From Triglochin maritima (lineage: Eukaryota > Streptophyta > Magnoliopsida > Alismatales > Juncaginaceae): DNA of 64,000 nt. Where the stretch lies: NCBI GenBank assembly GCA_963682175.1, contig OY821775.1, positions 12,186,501 through 12,250,500 on the forward strand. Direction: 5' to 3'. The position numbers and the translations under genes are program-made. Below the pieces are notes generated by a model. It ran no database searches. It was not told where the DNA came from and saw nothing but the letters and a program-made list of their open reading frames with translations. Within the stretch, counting starts at the first letter, position 1, and every line of letters begins with the position of its first letter. Below, piece after piece: positions 10,314 through 21,794 of this stretch.

Positions 10314-10900
10314 TTAAGACTGAAGCTCACCAAACAACTCCGGGAACTCCTTCCGGACCTCCTCCTCAATCTCCCAAGTGGCCTCTCGCTCACTGTGGTG
10401 CTGCCACCTAACCTTCACCATCGGAATGGTCCTCCTCCTCAACTGATGCTCCATCCGATCCACAATCTCCACCGGTCTCTCCTCAAGAGACAAATCCTGA
10501 CGGATCTCTGGAACCTCCAACTGAATCACAGGAGAAGGATCTGCTACGTACTTCCTCAGCATCAAAACATGGAAGACGTTGTGAAGACCAGAAAACTACG
10601 GCGGCAGCGCAACCCTGTAGGCAACCTCTCCAATCCGTTCGAGAATCTCAAACGGTCTGACATACCTCGGACTGAGCTTCCCCTTCTTCCCGAACCTCAT
10701 CACTCCTCGAGATGGTGAAATCGTTAGGAAGACATGGTCACCTACCTCAAACCTCAGCTCTCGCCTACGCCTATCCGCGTAGCTCTTCTGCCTGCTCTGA
10801 GCAGTCACTAGTCTCTGCCTGATCACATCAACCTTCTCAGCATACATCTGCACAATCTTAGGGCCAACTAGCTGCCTCTCGCCTACATCACTGCTTCTTC
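10314..10900 (-). pseudogene. Element E integrase C-terminus and chromodomain remnant
   Basis: The minus strand reads from ERQLVGP near 10890 through [20 protein letters not shown] (integrase C-terminal GPY/F region) to RPVEIVDRMEHQLRRRTIPM and [11 protein letters not shown], a chromodomain of the Tekay type. It is collinear with residues ~1318-1494 of the element D protein. A TAG replaces CAG in the stretch after VALPP (about 10594). The upstream junction near 10895-10905 joins RT N-terminal sequence (ELKKQ) straight to the integrase tail, so about 2.15 kb of RT, RNase H and integrase is gone. Chromodomains of this class are thought to steer insertion to marked chromatin. Confidence 0.85.
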
Positions 10901-10944
10901 AGCTCTGCCAGCTCAGCAGGTGCCATCCGATACGGCGCCTTCGA

Positions 10945-12597
10945 CTAAGGCGTAGTCCCAGCTACCAAGTCGATCCCAAACTCAATCTCTCTCTGAGGCG
11001 GTAACCTGGAGACATCATCTGCAAAGACCTCTGGAAACTCCCGGACTATCTCGATGTCCTCCAATCTCCTCGCCTCTGGATCTGGAACTACCAAAGTGGC
11101 CACGAAAGCTCTGCAACCCTGCTGCAACAACCTCTGTGCCCTCACTGCTGATACGATCACTCTGCCTCCTCTATCCTTCGTCCCCCTGATCATCACGTCA
11201 GGTAGACCTTTCCTCGGGATCAGGATCTTCTTCTCCCGGCACAACACTTGCACATCGTACTGGGACAGCCAATCCATCCCCAGTATGACATCGAAGTCTT
11301 CCATCGGCAACAAGATCAGGTCAACCGGAAACTCCTGATCATCTGAAACAATCGTGGCGCTGGGAAGGAAGCTCCCCACAATGCCCACCAGACCCAAGGG
11401 TGTGCTGACTTCCAACGTGGCAGTCAACATCGCAGGGGTACGGCCCAACACGCTCGCAAATCGCTCCGAAATGAATGAGTGTGTGGCCCCACAATCAAAC
11501 AACACTCTCGCACTCAACCCAGCAACAAAGAGTGTACCTTCCACCACCGTGCTGGCGTCTCTCGCCTCATCCGCCTGAATGGTAAAAACTCGTCTGATCC
11601 TCTTACCCTGCTGTGGCGGCGCAAAAGATCGGCGACCTCCGCCTCTGCCTGCTGCTGACGGCTCTGAATGCCTGCTGGACCCACCTGGCCCACTCAGGCA
11701 ATCTCGCACAAAGTGGCCTGGCTTGCCACACCCGTGACAAACCCCACGATCCCAACACTGTCCGGAGTGAACTCTGCCACAACCTCTGCACGCCTCAGGC
11801 TGGCGTGGCCCACCTCCTCCGATCCGGGGCCTCTTGCCCGGGTTCCCTGCTAGCGGAGCACCCGGACGTCCACTGATCTTCCCCGGTGCTCTCCTGGCCT
11901 CAACATAATTCTGCTGGTAATCCTGATCGATGATCGTCGCAAACCGCACGACATCGGCCAGCGTCTGTGGCATACTGTATGTCACCTGAGTACGGAGGTG
12001 CTTCCTCAGCCCCCGTATGAACTTCCTCGCCCTCTGCAGCGGCGTCGCGCAAATCTCCGTGCAGTAACGCTCCAATGCGTTGAACCTCCGGGTATACTCA
12101 GCCAGGGTCGCCTCTCCCTGCTCGAGAGTCATAAACTCCTCTCGCCTCCCATCTCTGACATGCTCTGGGAAATATTGCTCGTTGAACTTCCGTAGGAATT
12201 CCTCCCAGCTGATCTCAGTCCTGCCCACAAACACCACTGCAGATGTGGTCCTCCACCAGTTGGACGCGTCTCCGCCCAACACATACGCTGCCAAGCCTGC
12301 CTGCCTCTCAGGCGGGCACTCAATCGCCCGAAGGATCTCCTGAATCTTCAGGACCCAGTCCTCCGCAGCCTCAGACTCTCCTCTACCATCAAAGGTAGGC
12401 GGGTGCTGTCTCATAAAGCGGTCGAGCATCGCTCCTACTGCTGCTGCGTCTCCTCTGCCTGACTGGCAATCCAACATCGCTCCCAGACGTCCCACCGTGT
12501 CATAGAGCATCCGCCGCTCCTCAGCCCAGTCCGTACTCCCAGTATCCCCACTGGTGTCACAGTCCCGTGGGGGAGGTCTCACGCGTCTCGGAGGCAT
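10945..12597 (-). CDS. Gag-protease polyprotein of element E (550 aa, prematurely stopped)
   Basis: Starts MPPRRVRPPP, the same start as the likely start of element D. A retrotransposon gag (capsid) domain spans roughly residues 75-185 (PPTFDGRGESEAAEDW to [13 protein letters not shown]). A zinc knuckle CHGCGKPGHFVRDC follows near residues 283-296. An aspartic protease with active-site [11 protein letters not shown] lies near residue 365. The frame stops at TAG 10945-10947, where element D has CAG just before the RT domain, so this is a CAG-to-TAG nonsense change and the protein ends as gag plus protease. It could still assemble particles in principle. It is divergent from element D but plainly of the same lineage. 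Confidence 0.88.
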   Translation of the reverse strand: MPPRRVRPPPRDCDTSGDTGSTDWAEERRMLYDTVGRLGAMLDCQSGRGDAAAVGAMLDRFMRQHPPTFDGRGESEAAEDWVLKIQEILRAIECPPERQAGLAAYVLGGDASNWWRTTSAVVFVGRTEISWEEFLRKFNEQYFPEHVRDGRREEFMTLEQGEATLAEYTRRFNALERYCTEICATPLQRARKFIRGLRKHLRTQVTYSMPQTLADVVRFATIIDQDYQQNYVEARRAPGKISGRPGAPLAGNPGKRPRIGGGGPRQPEACRGCGRVHSGQCWDRGVCHGCGKPGHFVRDCLSGPGGSSRHSEPSAAGRGGGRRSFAPPQQGKRIRRVFTIQADEARDASTVVEGTLFVAGLSARVLFDCGATHSFISERFASVLGRTPAMLTATLEVSTPLGLVGIVGSFLPSATIVSDDQEFPVDLILLPMEDFDVILGMDWLSQYDVQVLCREKKILIPRKGLPDVMIRGTKDRGGRVIVSAVRAQRLLQQGCRAFVATLVVPDPEARRLEDIEIVREFPEVFADDVSRLPPQREIEFGIDLVAGTTP

Positions 12598-12688
12598 CTA
12601 CACACAAAGAAATGCATGAATGCATGAACTAATGCAGACTCTAAAACTCTAAGGGTGGTTTCTTCGGATCAGGACACTGGAACCGACT

Positions 12689-12700
12689 GCTCTGATACCA
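12689..12700 (-). other. Element E primer-binding site, initiator tRNA-Met
   Basis: The minus strand reads TGGTATCAGAGC three bases inside the LTR, a perfect match to the usual iMet primer site. Confidence 0.93.
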
Positions 12701-13089
12701 AGTTGTAACATCCTCAACACAGCAGAAAATTTAAAATTTTAATAACACACAATCAACAGAGGATATCACGCAAACACTAACACAGGTGCACCAACATATA
12801 TAACATATATATATATATATATGAACATCAGAGTATTTCAAAAGTTGTGATTACATCAAAAGACTATACAAATTGAAGCAGTAATCACTCGACCTCAACT
12901 GAGAGAAAGCTGGATCCGGTAGCGGTGCTCCTCTCCTTGGTCACCACCCTCTATCGCCGCTCACGACCTGAAAGTAAACATGCAACAATGGGTGAGTTTC
13001 CAGAAGGAAACCTCGTATGCCAAACTCTAAATACATGAAATGAAAGACACCCTAGCATGCAATTCTACTAAACAAGAAAAACATCTCAA

Positions 13090-13585
13090 CGGGCTGGGCT
13101 CCAGGGCTCTTTCACCCAACCACAGCACACACCACAGTCATGGGGCTCCAGGTCTAATCTCAACCAACCACCGCAACACACACTCGTCGCCAAGCTGGGC
13201 TCCAGGTCTTTTTCAGCCAACCGCAGCTACCACGACACGACCAAGGGCTCCATGTCTTTTTCAACCAACCCAAACATCTAAGGGCTCCAGGTCTTTTTCA
13301 ACCAACCCCCTACACGCGATCCCTGCTCAGGCTCCAGGCCTTTTTCAGCCAACCTGAACGCACTACGGAGCTCCAGGTCTTTTTCAACCAACCCCGCACA
13401 GACTAGCTGGGCTCCAGGTCTTTTTCAACCAACCGCAACTCTCACACAGTTACGGGGCTCCAGGTCTCTTTCAACCAACCGCCGCAACACCACAATTCTA
13501 AGCTGGGCCTCAGGCCTATTTCAGCCAATCCCAAGCTCTCACACCGTTACGGGGCTCCAGGTCTTTTTCAACCAACCACCGTAAC
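13090..13585 (-). repeat. LTR-internal minisatellite, 5' LTR copy
   Basis: The same units as 4745-5245 with small changes in unit and spacer. Confidence 0.9.
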
Positions 13586-13689
13586 ACTCGTGCACCCTAG
13601 CACACTTGCCGGAAGAACATCGGCACCACAATTTGCCCCACACGGACAACCAAGACAACAACACCTCCATAGTGCAAAACTGGACACAA

Positions 13690-14370
13690 ACGGTCGACCG
13701 AACCAAAAGTCCCGGTCGACCGAATCAAGCAAAATACAGGGCAATCGCATCGACCGACACTCCATCGGTCGACCGATTCCACCCACCCCACTCGTTCGAT
13801 CGAACCAAAGTCAAGGGACGGTCGACCGTTTAGATGGTCAACTCCCAGGTTCACCGAACAAAACGACCAATCGGTCGAACGGCAAAGGGGCCCCGTTCGA
13901 CCGAAAGTCACCAGGGACAAATCCCACAACTCCACAACGAATTCGGTCGGACACTCGAGCACTCTCGGTCGACCGAATACCACCAGGGAATAATCCCTCA
14001 CTCGCACCATGAATCCGGTCGAACGCCGAGCCCTCCTCGGTCGACCAAATTCCACCAGAGTGTTCCCCACGCGCAGCACAAAAGTCCGGTCGACCGAAAC
14101 TACATTCGGTCGAACCGACCACTATTCACACTTAAGTCACGGTCGGACGAAGTCAACGAGCGGTCGACCGTTTAGATGGTCAACGCTCCCAACCGACTTA
14201 AGACAGTGCACACGGTCGAACGGCAAAGGGGACCCGTTCTACCGAAACTCACCAGGCTTGCCTCCTATGCATAATCGGTCGACCGCCCCAAAGGCATCGT
14301 TCAACCGATTTGAGGCAGAACCCAAATTTCTTCACGAACGGTCGACCGTTTGCACCAACCGGTCGACCGA
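13690..14370. repeat. CGGTCGACCG palindrome array, element E 5' LTR
   Basis: Partner of the array at 5345-6010. It keeps the 21-bp segment (about 14341-14361) that is deleted from the other LTR. Confidence 0.9.
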
Positions 14371-15113
14371 TCAGGCAGTGAAATCTGCTGCACATTTACT
14401 CGCGACGAGCCAAAAGGCCTACCGTCGACTTCCAACTACTCACGATAATTAAGTGAGTGAGCTTGACATACCGGAAGGCTTGAAGAAGCCTTTGAAGAAC
14501 CGCGACGACGCCTCCACGAGCACGTCTCCTCAAATCACGATCCGTCGACGAACCTCGCATCCAAACGACGATCAATCGCTTCCTCGACGATCCATAGCCA
14601 CTACACCACCTACGACAACCTCCAACCTCCAACCACCAACCACAACCACCGAAGCACAAGTTAGGTAGAGGGAGAGAGAATCCAAAACGGAAACCACGAG
14701 ATGATCTAACAATCGACCAACTCACCTCCACCACAAACGGCTCCAACCTCGACTCGCCGGAGGTCACATCTTCTTCACCGGAGCACCACTGCAGGAGAGA
14801 GAGAATCGCGAGTGAGAGAGAGAGAGAGAGCAACGAGAGAGAGAGAGAGAAACCTCCTAAATATCTCCCCAAAACACATCCTCACCATCAATTCCCTTCC
14901 TACCATCTCCACCACTCATCTCATCTCCATTCATCTAAGCCCTCCATCCAACCATCTTCAATCCCAGCCGTCCATCATCATCTCCCTCTAAACACCATCT
15001 AATCACAACCAAAAAACCCAATTATGATTAGGATCTTACACGAGCAATCTCATATCAAGCTGAAATCAAACCGAACTCAAACCATCTTGGTTCGATAGAT
15101 AGTCCTAGCTAGG

Positions 15114-15597
15114 GTCGTGCATGAGGCGAGGTGCGGTAAATCTTTGCAACCCTACAACCCACCAACCCGTAACCCACCTATCCACTTATATAAACGGGAC
15201 AAGTTGTGGTGGTTTTCTAACCCATCCTGCTAATCCGTCAAACATTAATGAATATAATAATATATATCACAAATATAATATTTATAATTTTAAAATTAAG
15301 ACATATATATATTAGTTTAACAAATCAAAATTAGGGGTAATTAAGTATTAAACTTAGTATTAGACTAATAACATCAAAACCAAAACAAATGCTAAATTCT
15401 ACCCTCTTACATGTTAGAAGCCCACAAACTTTATTAGATAAAATTTATAACTCAACATGTTTAACTCACAAACCCCCTACCTCGCCCTAAAGTGGTGTGA
15501 GTAGCAGTACAAAAAATTCAATTCGCCCACCTCGTCCCACTAACCGACCAAACTTTGGCAAGACGGATAGTGGTCGCCCTATCCGGTTTGCAACCCT
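15114..15597. mobile_element. Possible hAT-like MITE
   Basis: The left end reads TAGGGTCGTGCATG and the reverse complement of the right end reads TAGGGTTGCAAACCGG. The interior has stretches of AACCCACC and ACCCATCC as in known hAT-type MITEs. No clear 8-bp target duplication was found. Confidence 0.3.
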
Positions 15598-15634
15598 AGT
15601 CCCAGTTGCAGGATTGCAGGTGCTGCAATTGGGA
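15598..15634. repeat. Short inverted repeat
   Basis: GTCCCAGTTGCAG and CTGCAATTGGGAC form a 13-bp stem with one mismatch around an 11-bp loop. Confidence 0.6.
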
Positions 15635-16121
15635 CTAATGAAGGGTAAAATACAGCTGATGTGGTAAGGTGGTTGGGGATTGAGATTTCCATTCTTCTTT
15701 GTCTCCTAACCAACTCCTCTCTATATTAAACCCCATAAAATTGTGAAAACCTCTTCAATTTCCGTTGATAGGAATTACGAGATTATTTACATTTCTAATC
15801 ATCTTCTTTATATTTGAATGCAATGTTGGGCACATGACAACAATTAAAACAACTGTAAAATATTGGTAGTTGAACTTGTCAAATCATCAAGACCAAAGGG
15901 CTTAATCGTTCGAAACGTTAGGACATGGGAGGTCATAACCACATAATGTGGCATCCGATCAAACTATGGAAAACTTGGTCGAAGTGCCAAAGTTGTTCCT
16001 TATTGATTCCTAGTTGCACCACAGTGCAAAAGATTGCCCTATAAGTCTTGTTAATTACCTTCCTAAGTTTAAATCCTCCAAAAGCTGTTAGGTCGGGTAG
16101 TGTTGCCAAACAGACTCATAG

Positions 16122-16443
16122 GGGCGTTTGGATGGGAGGGGATCCCACTCACTTCCCATTATGGAGCTGCTACAGTGGGATGATGTCATCCAAACATGGG
16201 GTGGATCCCTAATAGCTGGACTCCTATTACGGCAACCGAGACATGTTTTGTATTAGGATGGAGAAGCTCAAGGGAGGAACTTCTGCAGCTCCTCTATTTG
16301 TTGGATTTTTGGGACGATTTTACCCCGTTGATTCCAACATATACCTGCATAAGTTTTTATTTAATCAAAGTTTGGGGCAATGTGGGAATTTAATTCGACT
16401 AGACATATGAGGTTCTAAGAACCTTCTCCTTATCCAAACAACT
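16122..16443. mobile_element. Possible MITE
   Basis: The left end GGCGTTTGGATGGGAGG and the reverse complement of the right end TGTTTGGATAAGGAG are similar terminal inverted repeats about 320 bp apart. Target duplication not resolved. Confidence 0.35.
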
Positions 16444-16722
16444 CTCAACCTCTGAGGAATAAGCTGCTCCTGGATCCACATTTCTAGAAGCTGGCTTCCC
16501 ACCAAAAGCATATATCTAGGAGACCAATCCAAACCAAGCCTATCTCCAAATGTCACATTGGATGAATAAATTCCCAAGCATCATTAGACTCGAACATCTT
16601 TAGGTAGTTCATGGGTATATATATAAAGTGAAGGAGTTCCAATTTAATACTCATGATTTTCTTGGGAATCTGCAAGTAATTTCATTCCAAGTGAAATTTG
16701 AGAAGTTTTAAAAATAACAACA
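16444..16722. other. Spacer left of the Mutator-like element
   Basis: AT-rich; nothing recognisable. Confidence 0.5.
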
Positions 16723-16731
16723 AATCAAAAT

Positions 16732-16835
16732 GAGTCAAATTGGCCGCGTGCAACCATATTTCCTATAATTGCCGTTGTGCAACTCTGACATGCAAAACTT
16801 CATCTTCTTGCACCCGGATCGTTAGTGGGGCTCAC
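16732..16835. repeat. MULE left TIR, outer part
   Basis: Pairs with the outer part of 37285-37686 in reverse complement. It is cut at 16835 by copia F. Confidence 0.88.
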
Positions 16836-19010
16836 TGAAAGGAATATATTCTAAAAGTTTTACATTTATATGTCAATTATTACGAATTGAATGTGCAAAC
16901 ATTTTGTTCATTGATTATGGTATTCGTCTTTTGGAAGTGTTAAGGAAGAGACGTTTGGTCCTTAACCGTAGAGCTCTAAAAGATAAGGGTTTACATAAAT
17001 CAAAAGTTTTTCACAATCATGGTAATTAACATGGAACATTAATTACCGAGATAAGATTGTCGTGTTGGTCATCGATTGTTGTAGCTCTACAAATAATTGA
17101 GGATACGAGTGTATAAAAGAGGAAAATATTACTTTTATATATTGAATAGACCTAACAAGTAGAACATTATGGAATTGTATTTCGTGTCATTAATATTTTA
17201 CTGTGTCTTAGATCCTAAGATATGAGACTTATATCTTTCACTCAAGAAGTGCTTAATTTGATTATTGTCAAAAGTTATCAATGAGTGTAGTGATAAAGGC
17301 AATAGTTGGTTGAGCATGACTTGTACTGGAAAAGATAGCTAGTCAAACGATTATCATTGCCCTTCTTAATTGAGTGATGATATTAGTGAGCCCCTTGATA
17401 AGGCAAAATTATAATGTGCACAATGTAACTTGAGTTAAGTTACATAGTTATAATTACCTTAGAGAGATCAAGAAATGAATATAATACAAAGATAACACAT
17501 TTCTACTTTGTATATATTCTTAATATCATGAGACAAGGGACGGACACAAGTGGTGCACTTACATCACTAAATGGATCGTGTTTTGGTTCGGGTGGAACAA
17601 AGACATCTATGCTAATTGGGTAACTATAATGTGTAGCTAGATACCGCTTATAGTTTGAGATATTAAGTGTTTAATATCTGTGCCAATTTGGCTTAAATCC
17701 TCCTATAGGTCACACCACAAAACTGGGAAACAAGAGGGTTGATTTTAAGTTCATATGATGTGTCGGGTTTCATGTGAAAATGGGACACATGTGGTGAATG
17801 AAAAAAATCAACATGTCATGAGAATTGACATAATTAGAAACATAATAAATTCATATGAGATGTATATATTACGGGGTGTAAAAATTTAATATTACATTGG
17901 ATAATATATTACATAAGATGTGAATTTTCTAAAAACCCCAAAAGATCAAATTTTGTTGGAAATAAATCTAAAATTTGACAAAGGCAAAATCGGGGTCAAA
18001 CACGGTGAACCGTTCAGGGTTCGGTCGACCGGGGTATCTTCGTATCGGTTAACCGAATGGGGAACGGGTAATCACAATTGGTTGACCGAAATTGTTTGGA
18101 GTGCCTGGACAATATGGTTCGGTTAACCGAGTGTGAACGGTCAACCGAGAAATAATATTTTTGGTAGACCGAAATTGACTCGGTTATCCGATGACTATGC
18201 TCCAGGAGAAATTTTGGTGAGTCAACGGTCGACCGAAGAGAATACGTGGTTCGTCCAAATTTTTCTAGAGAATTTTTCTCATACGGATTTGGTCGACCGT
18301 CTAGCTCACGGTTCACTGAACACGTGTTAAAACCGAACGGTTCGGTTGACCGAATAATTCTCGGTCGATCGAACAGTACGATTTCTGCCTGAATTATTAA
18401 GAGATTAGTTAGATCATATGTGGATTAATTCCAGAATTAATTAAAACGTTTTTACGGGTGCATATGTGGAAATTTGAGATTAATTTTAGGAGAGAATAAA
18501 CAATGGATCATGGCAAAAGAATAGTTATTGATAATGATGTTTTGGGAGCCTATAAAAGAACCCCTCCTCCTACTTGTTTATGTTAATGCAAAAATTCTTT
18601 CTCACATTAATCTCTCCTCTAATCACCACGAAAATCTCTTATATATTTTGAGTTTAGGAGATAGAAATCTCAGGAGCTCAAAGAAGGGTTATTAGCTAGA
18701 TTCTAGGTTTTATTAGAGATTGATTGACTAGCTCTTTTCTCTGTAATCTTGTTTAGAGTTTGGTGAACACTCGGAGGCAAATCAATGGACGATTCTATGG
18801 GCAACACGACTCTGGATCTTCAAAAAGATTTTAGAGAACCTTTTAGGTATGATCTCTCTTTGTGGTTTATTTTAATAAATGTAGGATTGCATGATATTAG
18901 AATAAACACAAAGTAATGTACATAAAAATGTTGAAAGTATGAAATCGATCATGTATGCGTGTATTAATTTTTTTTAAATATATACATACATAGGGGCACG
19001 AAATCCTACA
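16836..19010 (+). repeat. Element F 5' LTR
   Basis: 2175 bp, TGAAAGGAAT...AATCCTACA. A TATA box TATAAAAG is at 18551-18558. The partner LTR is 30903-33114, diverged by several percent by eye. Confidence 0.9.
18018..18375. repeat. Decayed CGGTCGACCG array in element F LTR
   Basis: About ten sites. Intact GGTCGACCG stands beside GGTTAACCG, GGTCAACCG, GGTTGACCG and GGTCGATCG, all explained by C-to-T or G-to-A changes at CpG. Confidence 0.85.
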
Positions 19011-19011
19011 G

Positions 19012-19023
19012 TGGTATTAGAGC
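19012..19023 (+). other. Element F primer-binding site, initiator tRNA-Met
   Basis: TGGTATTAGAGC, one C-to-T mismatch to the standard site, one base inside the LTR. Confidence 0.88.
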
Positions 19024-19505
19024 TTTTAATTCATATTTTCAATGATTAGACTATAGAATTAATTTTAGTTTACCATCTACAATCGAAACAATTTATGTTC
19101 TATGTCTTTTTCAAGTTTTCCGATAGTTTTCTTGATTTAATTCGAATTGATTCTTTTGAAAGTTTTAAATGTTTTTAAACACATCATGTGAATGTTAGAA
19201 TTAAAATTTAGACTTATGTCTAATATATAAAATTTTCGTTTTTTTTAATTAAATGATAATTTTACGAGGAATCGACAAAACGAAAAAGGCCTATGTTTAT
19301 CTTTCTTTAAATTTTTATTTTTGGAAATTGGATAAACAGCAGTTCAAATATTTTGTGTTTTGAACTATGGATGAATAAAATCATTTTAATGGATTTCAAA
19401 TGATTTTATAATTGTTTAATTTAGAGATGCATGATAAACTAAATCGAGTAATATGTAGTATATGTACATGCGTTGCTTGTGTTCTCTAATGCAGGGATAT
19501 GTGAG
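19024..19505 (+). other. Element F leader, part 1
   Basis: AT-rich untranslated leader up to the insertion site of element B. It resumes at 26789-27759, where a (GAAT)n microsatellite occurs near 26823-26846. I see no gene in either part. Confidence 0.7.
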
Positions 19506-20674
19506 TGCTGTGAATTAAGTTTATACCGCAAGTGCAAAACGTCTATGAAGACGTGGCAAGTACGGGTCGAACACAAGGAGGGAGAGATTTCGTAGTTGAT
19601 GTTATTTTTGATTAAGAGGAAGAAGGAGAGAAGAATCAATTGGTTTTTTAGGTTTTTGGATTAAGTAGCTAAACATGCACAAATAAAACTGAAACAAGAA
19701 ATAAGAGAGAAATCCGTTGGATGGAGGTTTAGATTTAGGTTTAGATCAGAGAATTACTGAAACTTATTGTAAATCATGTTAGTTATGAAGCATTACAAGA
19801 TAAATGACTTAACATAAACTCAAGTAATCAAAATATACTAATCATGAACTTAAAATAATAACATGCAATTCATCTTCTCTAACCCTAAATCCGTCACTTC
19901 CACCCTTTGGAAAGAGTTAGAAACTCATGGAGGGAGGAAGAAGAAGGGATCCTAGAGACATTAAAAGAAAAGAGAAACAAAACAAAATAAAACAGAAATT
20001 TATTACTAATGATCCAAGACCAAAGGTTCAAAGATGTGTTACATTCGTGCTACGAGGCTATTTATAGCCGATACAAAGGATACCAGTATATGAAAGGAAA
20101 GTACACGCGTTGCTACCGGACTGGAGGAAATTTGAACGTCGGGTGATCAAGGGGGGCGGCGAATTCGCCGCAGATCATGTGTAATGTGCGACGGATTCGC
20201 CTCACATGATGCTCGGATCAGGTCCGGATTTTGGCTGTGCGTTTATGGTATGATTTGATCCTCCTTTGCGCGTCTGGATTGATTCTTTCCATTGTCTTGA
20301 GCTCCGGATTAATTCCTTCCATTGTTGGGGTTTTATTTTTTGACTTTTCTTTTGACTTCTCCAACACAATAACTTTGCCCTTTTATTTTGTAGTCAGGTC
20401 CTTGACATTTTGCACTTAAGCCCCTGACCTTTTTGTGATTAGCTCCTTGAATGCCTTTGTGCTTGGATGCATTTCCATTTGAAACCCGATAAACTTGAAC
20501 TTGTCTTTATGATAGAAATGAATCTTTTGCACGCGTTTTATGCTCGGGATGTGGGTAATTTGCATTCAGGTCCCTGTATTCTGTAAACAAGGCTAAACAC
20601 ATACCTTAGTAGCATTTATTGAATTAAAAGCAATCTAAATGAAAGACATATGATGCAATGTATGCAATGCATCA
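19506..20674 (-). repeat. Element B 3' LTR
   Basis: 1169 bp, paired with 25619-26788. The TATA box (minus CTATAAATAG) is near 20060. A palindrome GCGGCGAATTCGCCGC is at 20156-20171, with a decayed second copy at 20187-20204. Confidence 0.93.
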
Positions 20675-20690
20675 AATACCCCCACACCTA
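20675..20690 (-). other. Element B polypurine tract
   Basis: The minus strand reads AGGTGTGGGGGTATT directly before the LTR. The same tract precedes the 3' LTR of element C. Confidence 0.9.
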
Positions 20691-21794
20691 GATTTTGCTA
20701 GTCCCTAGTAAAACAGAATATAAGAAGGAATGAAAACAGGGAAATCCTAACTCACTTTCGTAGGAATCACGGTTGCACTTAGCATGTGCAACAAGCCTTT
20801 AAACCTCCAAGTTGCCTTAGAGGACGAGTTTTGTCTCGTGAGGGTTTTCAGCTGACACACCCACAAAGTCTTAATTCAACATTCCATTAATAGCTCTCAA
20901 TATTTTTATCTCAACCTTATACATCTCACTTAGAATTCTTGCATGCTCATTATACAATTCTAACTTATAAAAAGTTTGACTTGGTCTTTATTCCTCCAAC
21001 ATTCACACCACTAACCCTTCTACACATGTTATCACATAAATTATTTTGCACGCCTCCTCTGGTGGTGAAGTATCATTTGGATCAACCATGGCATGAATCA
21101 TTCTTTTAGCTTTGGGCCTTGAGTATCTTAAAGTATTTTTTTTCTTTTTCCGAGATTCAACACATTTGCTTTTTCTTTTTGACACTTATACCCTTTTTGC
21201 ATTCGTGTAGTGAGTTTGGTCGATAATCCCGAGCTGGAAGACTCAAGTTATCGGGTTTTAAGATACCCCTACGGACCAGTGACTCGAAGACTTGGGCTTG
21301 TATAATCATTTTGCAAGATGTGCTTTCCTCACTTTATTCTCTCCTTTTTTTTTACTTTTTTTTCCTCAAGGCTTAATTGCTATTAAAAGTCCACACTTCC
21401 CGGTATATTTTCCTCAACCTCTGCTTTTTATCAACCACTTCAAAGATTTGATTCATCCAATTTAAGTGCATACACGTCTGAAAGGGTAATGGGCTATTTC
21501 TTTGGAACTTAGATTTATGTCATAATTTCTTCAAGCAGAACTATATAATACGGAACAAAAATTCAATGCAATTTGTACACAGATTTTGGTAGTTCAATCT
21601 TAAGCTATGTCATGGAACATTGAAATTTATTTATTTATTTATTTTTAGAAGAGGAAAACAAACAAATAGATATATACATAGATAAACACCCCCCCACACC
21701 TAAATCATGCATTGTCCTCAATGTATGCATAGATAAAATAAATGCACTTATTACCTGAGTCGGCTTGCGGTAGAGGGGTTGAGTTTGCTCAGAG
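20691..21794 (-). other. Element B 3' internal region without genes
   Basis: About 1.1 kb between the protease remnant and the polypurine tract. Open frames are short, and no RT, integrase or envelope signature is visible on either strand. Confidence 0.7.

Larger units (their letters stand above)
4369..15040 (-). mobile_element. Element E: Ty3/gypsy Tekay-like chromovirus, internally deleted
   Basis: On the minus strand the order is LTR (15040-12704), iMet primer site, gag-protease, integrase tail with chromodomain, polypurine tract, LTR (10280-9780 continued at 6147-4369). The target duplication is CGAAC (4364-4368) and CGAGC (15041-15045), one mismatch. The last LTR base (plus 4369) is G instead of T. 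The coding region has lost RT, RNase H and most of integrase by one deletion and carries two CAG-to-TAG stops, so it cannot be autonomous. Element A sits inside its left LTR. The clade call rests on the long LTRs and on the chromodomain sequence. Confidence 0.9.
12704..15040 (-). repeat. Element E 5' LTR
   Basis: 2337 bp, minus-strand TGTAAGATCC...GATGTTACA. It contains a GA-rich microsatellite (14806-14855), the CGGTCGACCG array (13690-14370), the minisatellite (13090-13585) and an (AT)n run near 12802. Confidence 0.93.

Noticed and set aside
10302..10718. 138-aa Leu/Pro-rich frame on the plus strand
   Set aside because: Antisense shadow of the element E chromodomain region.
15114..15597. 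Confident hAT assignment
   Set aside because: Termini look right, but I could not find matching 8-bp target duplications, so it is kept only as a low-confidence feature.
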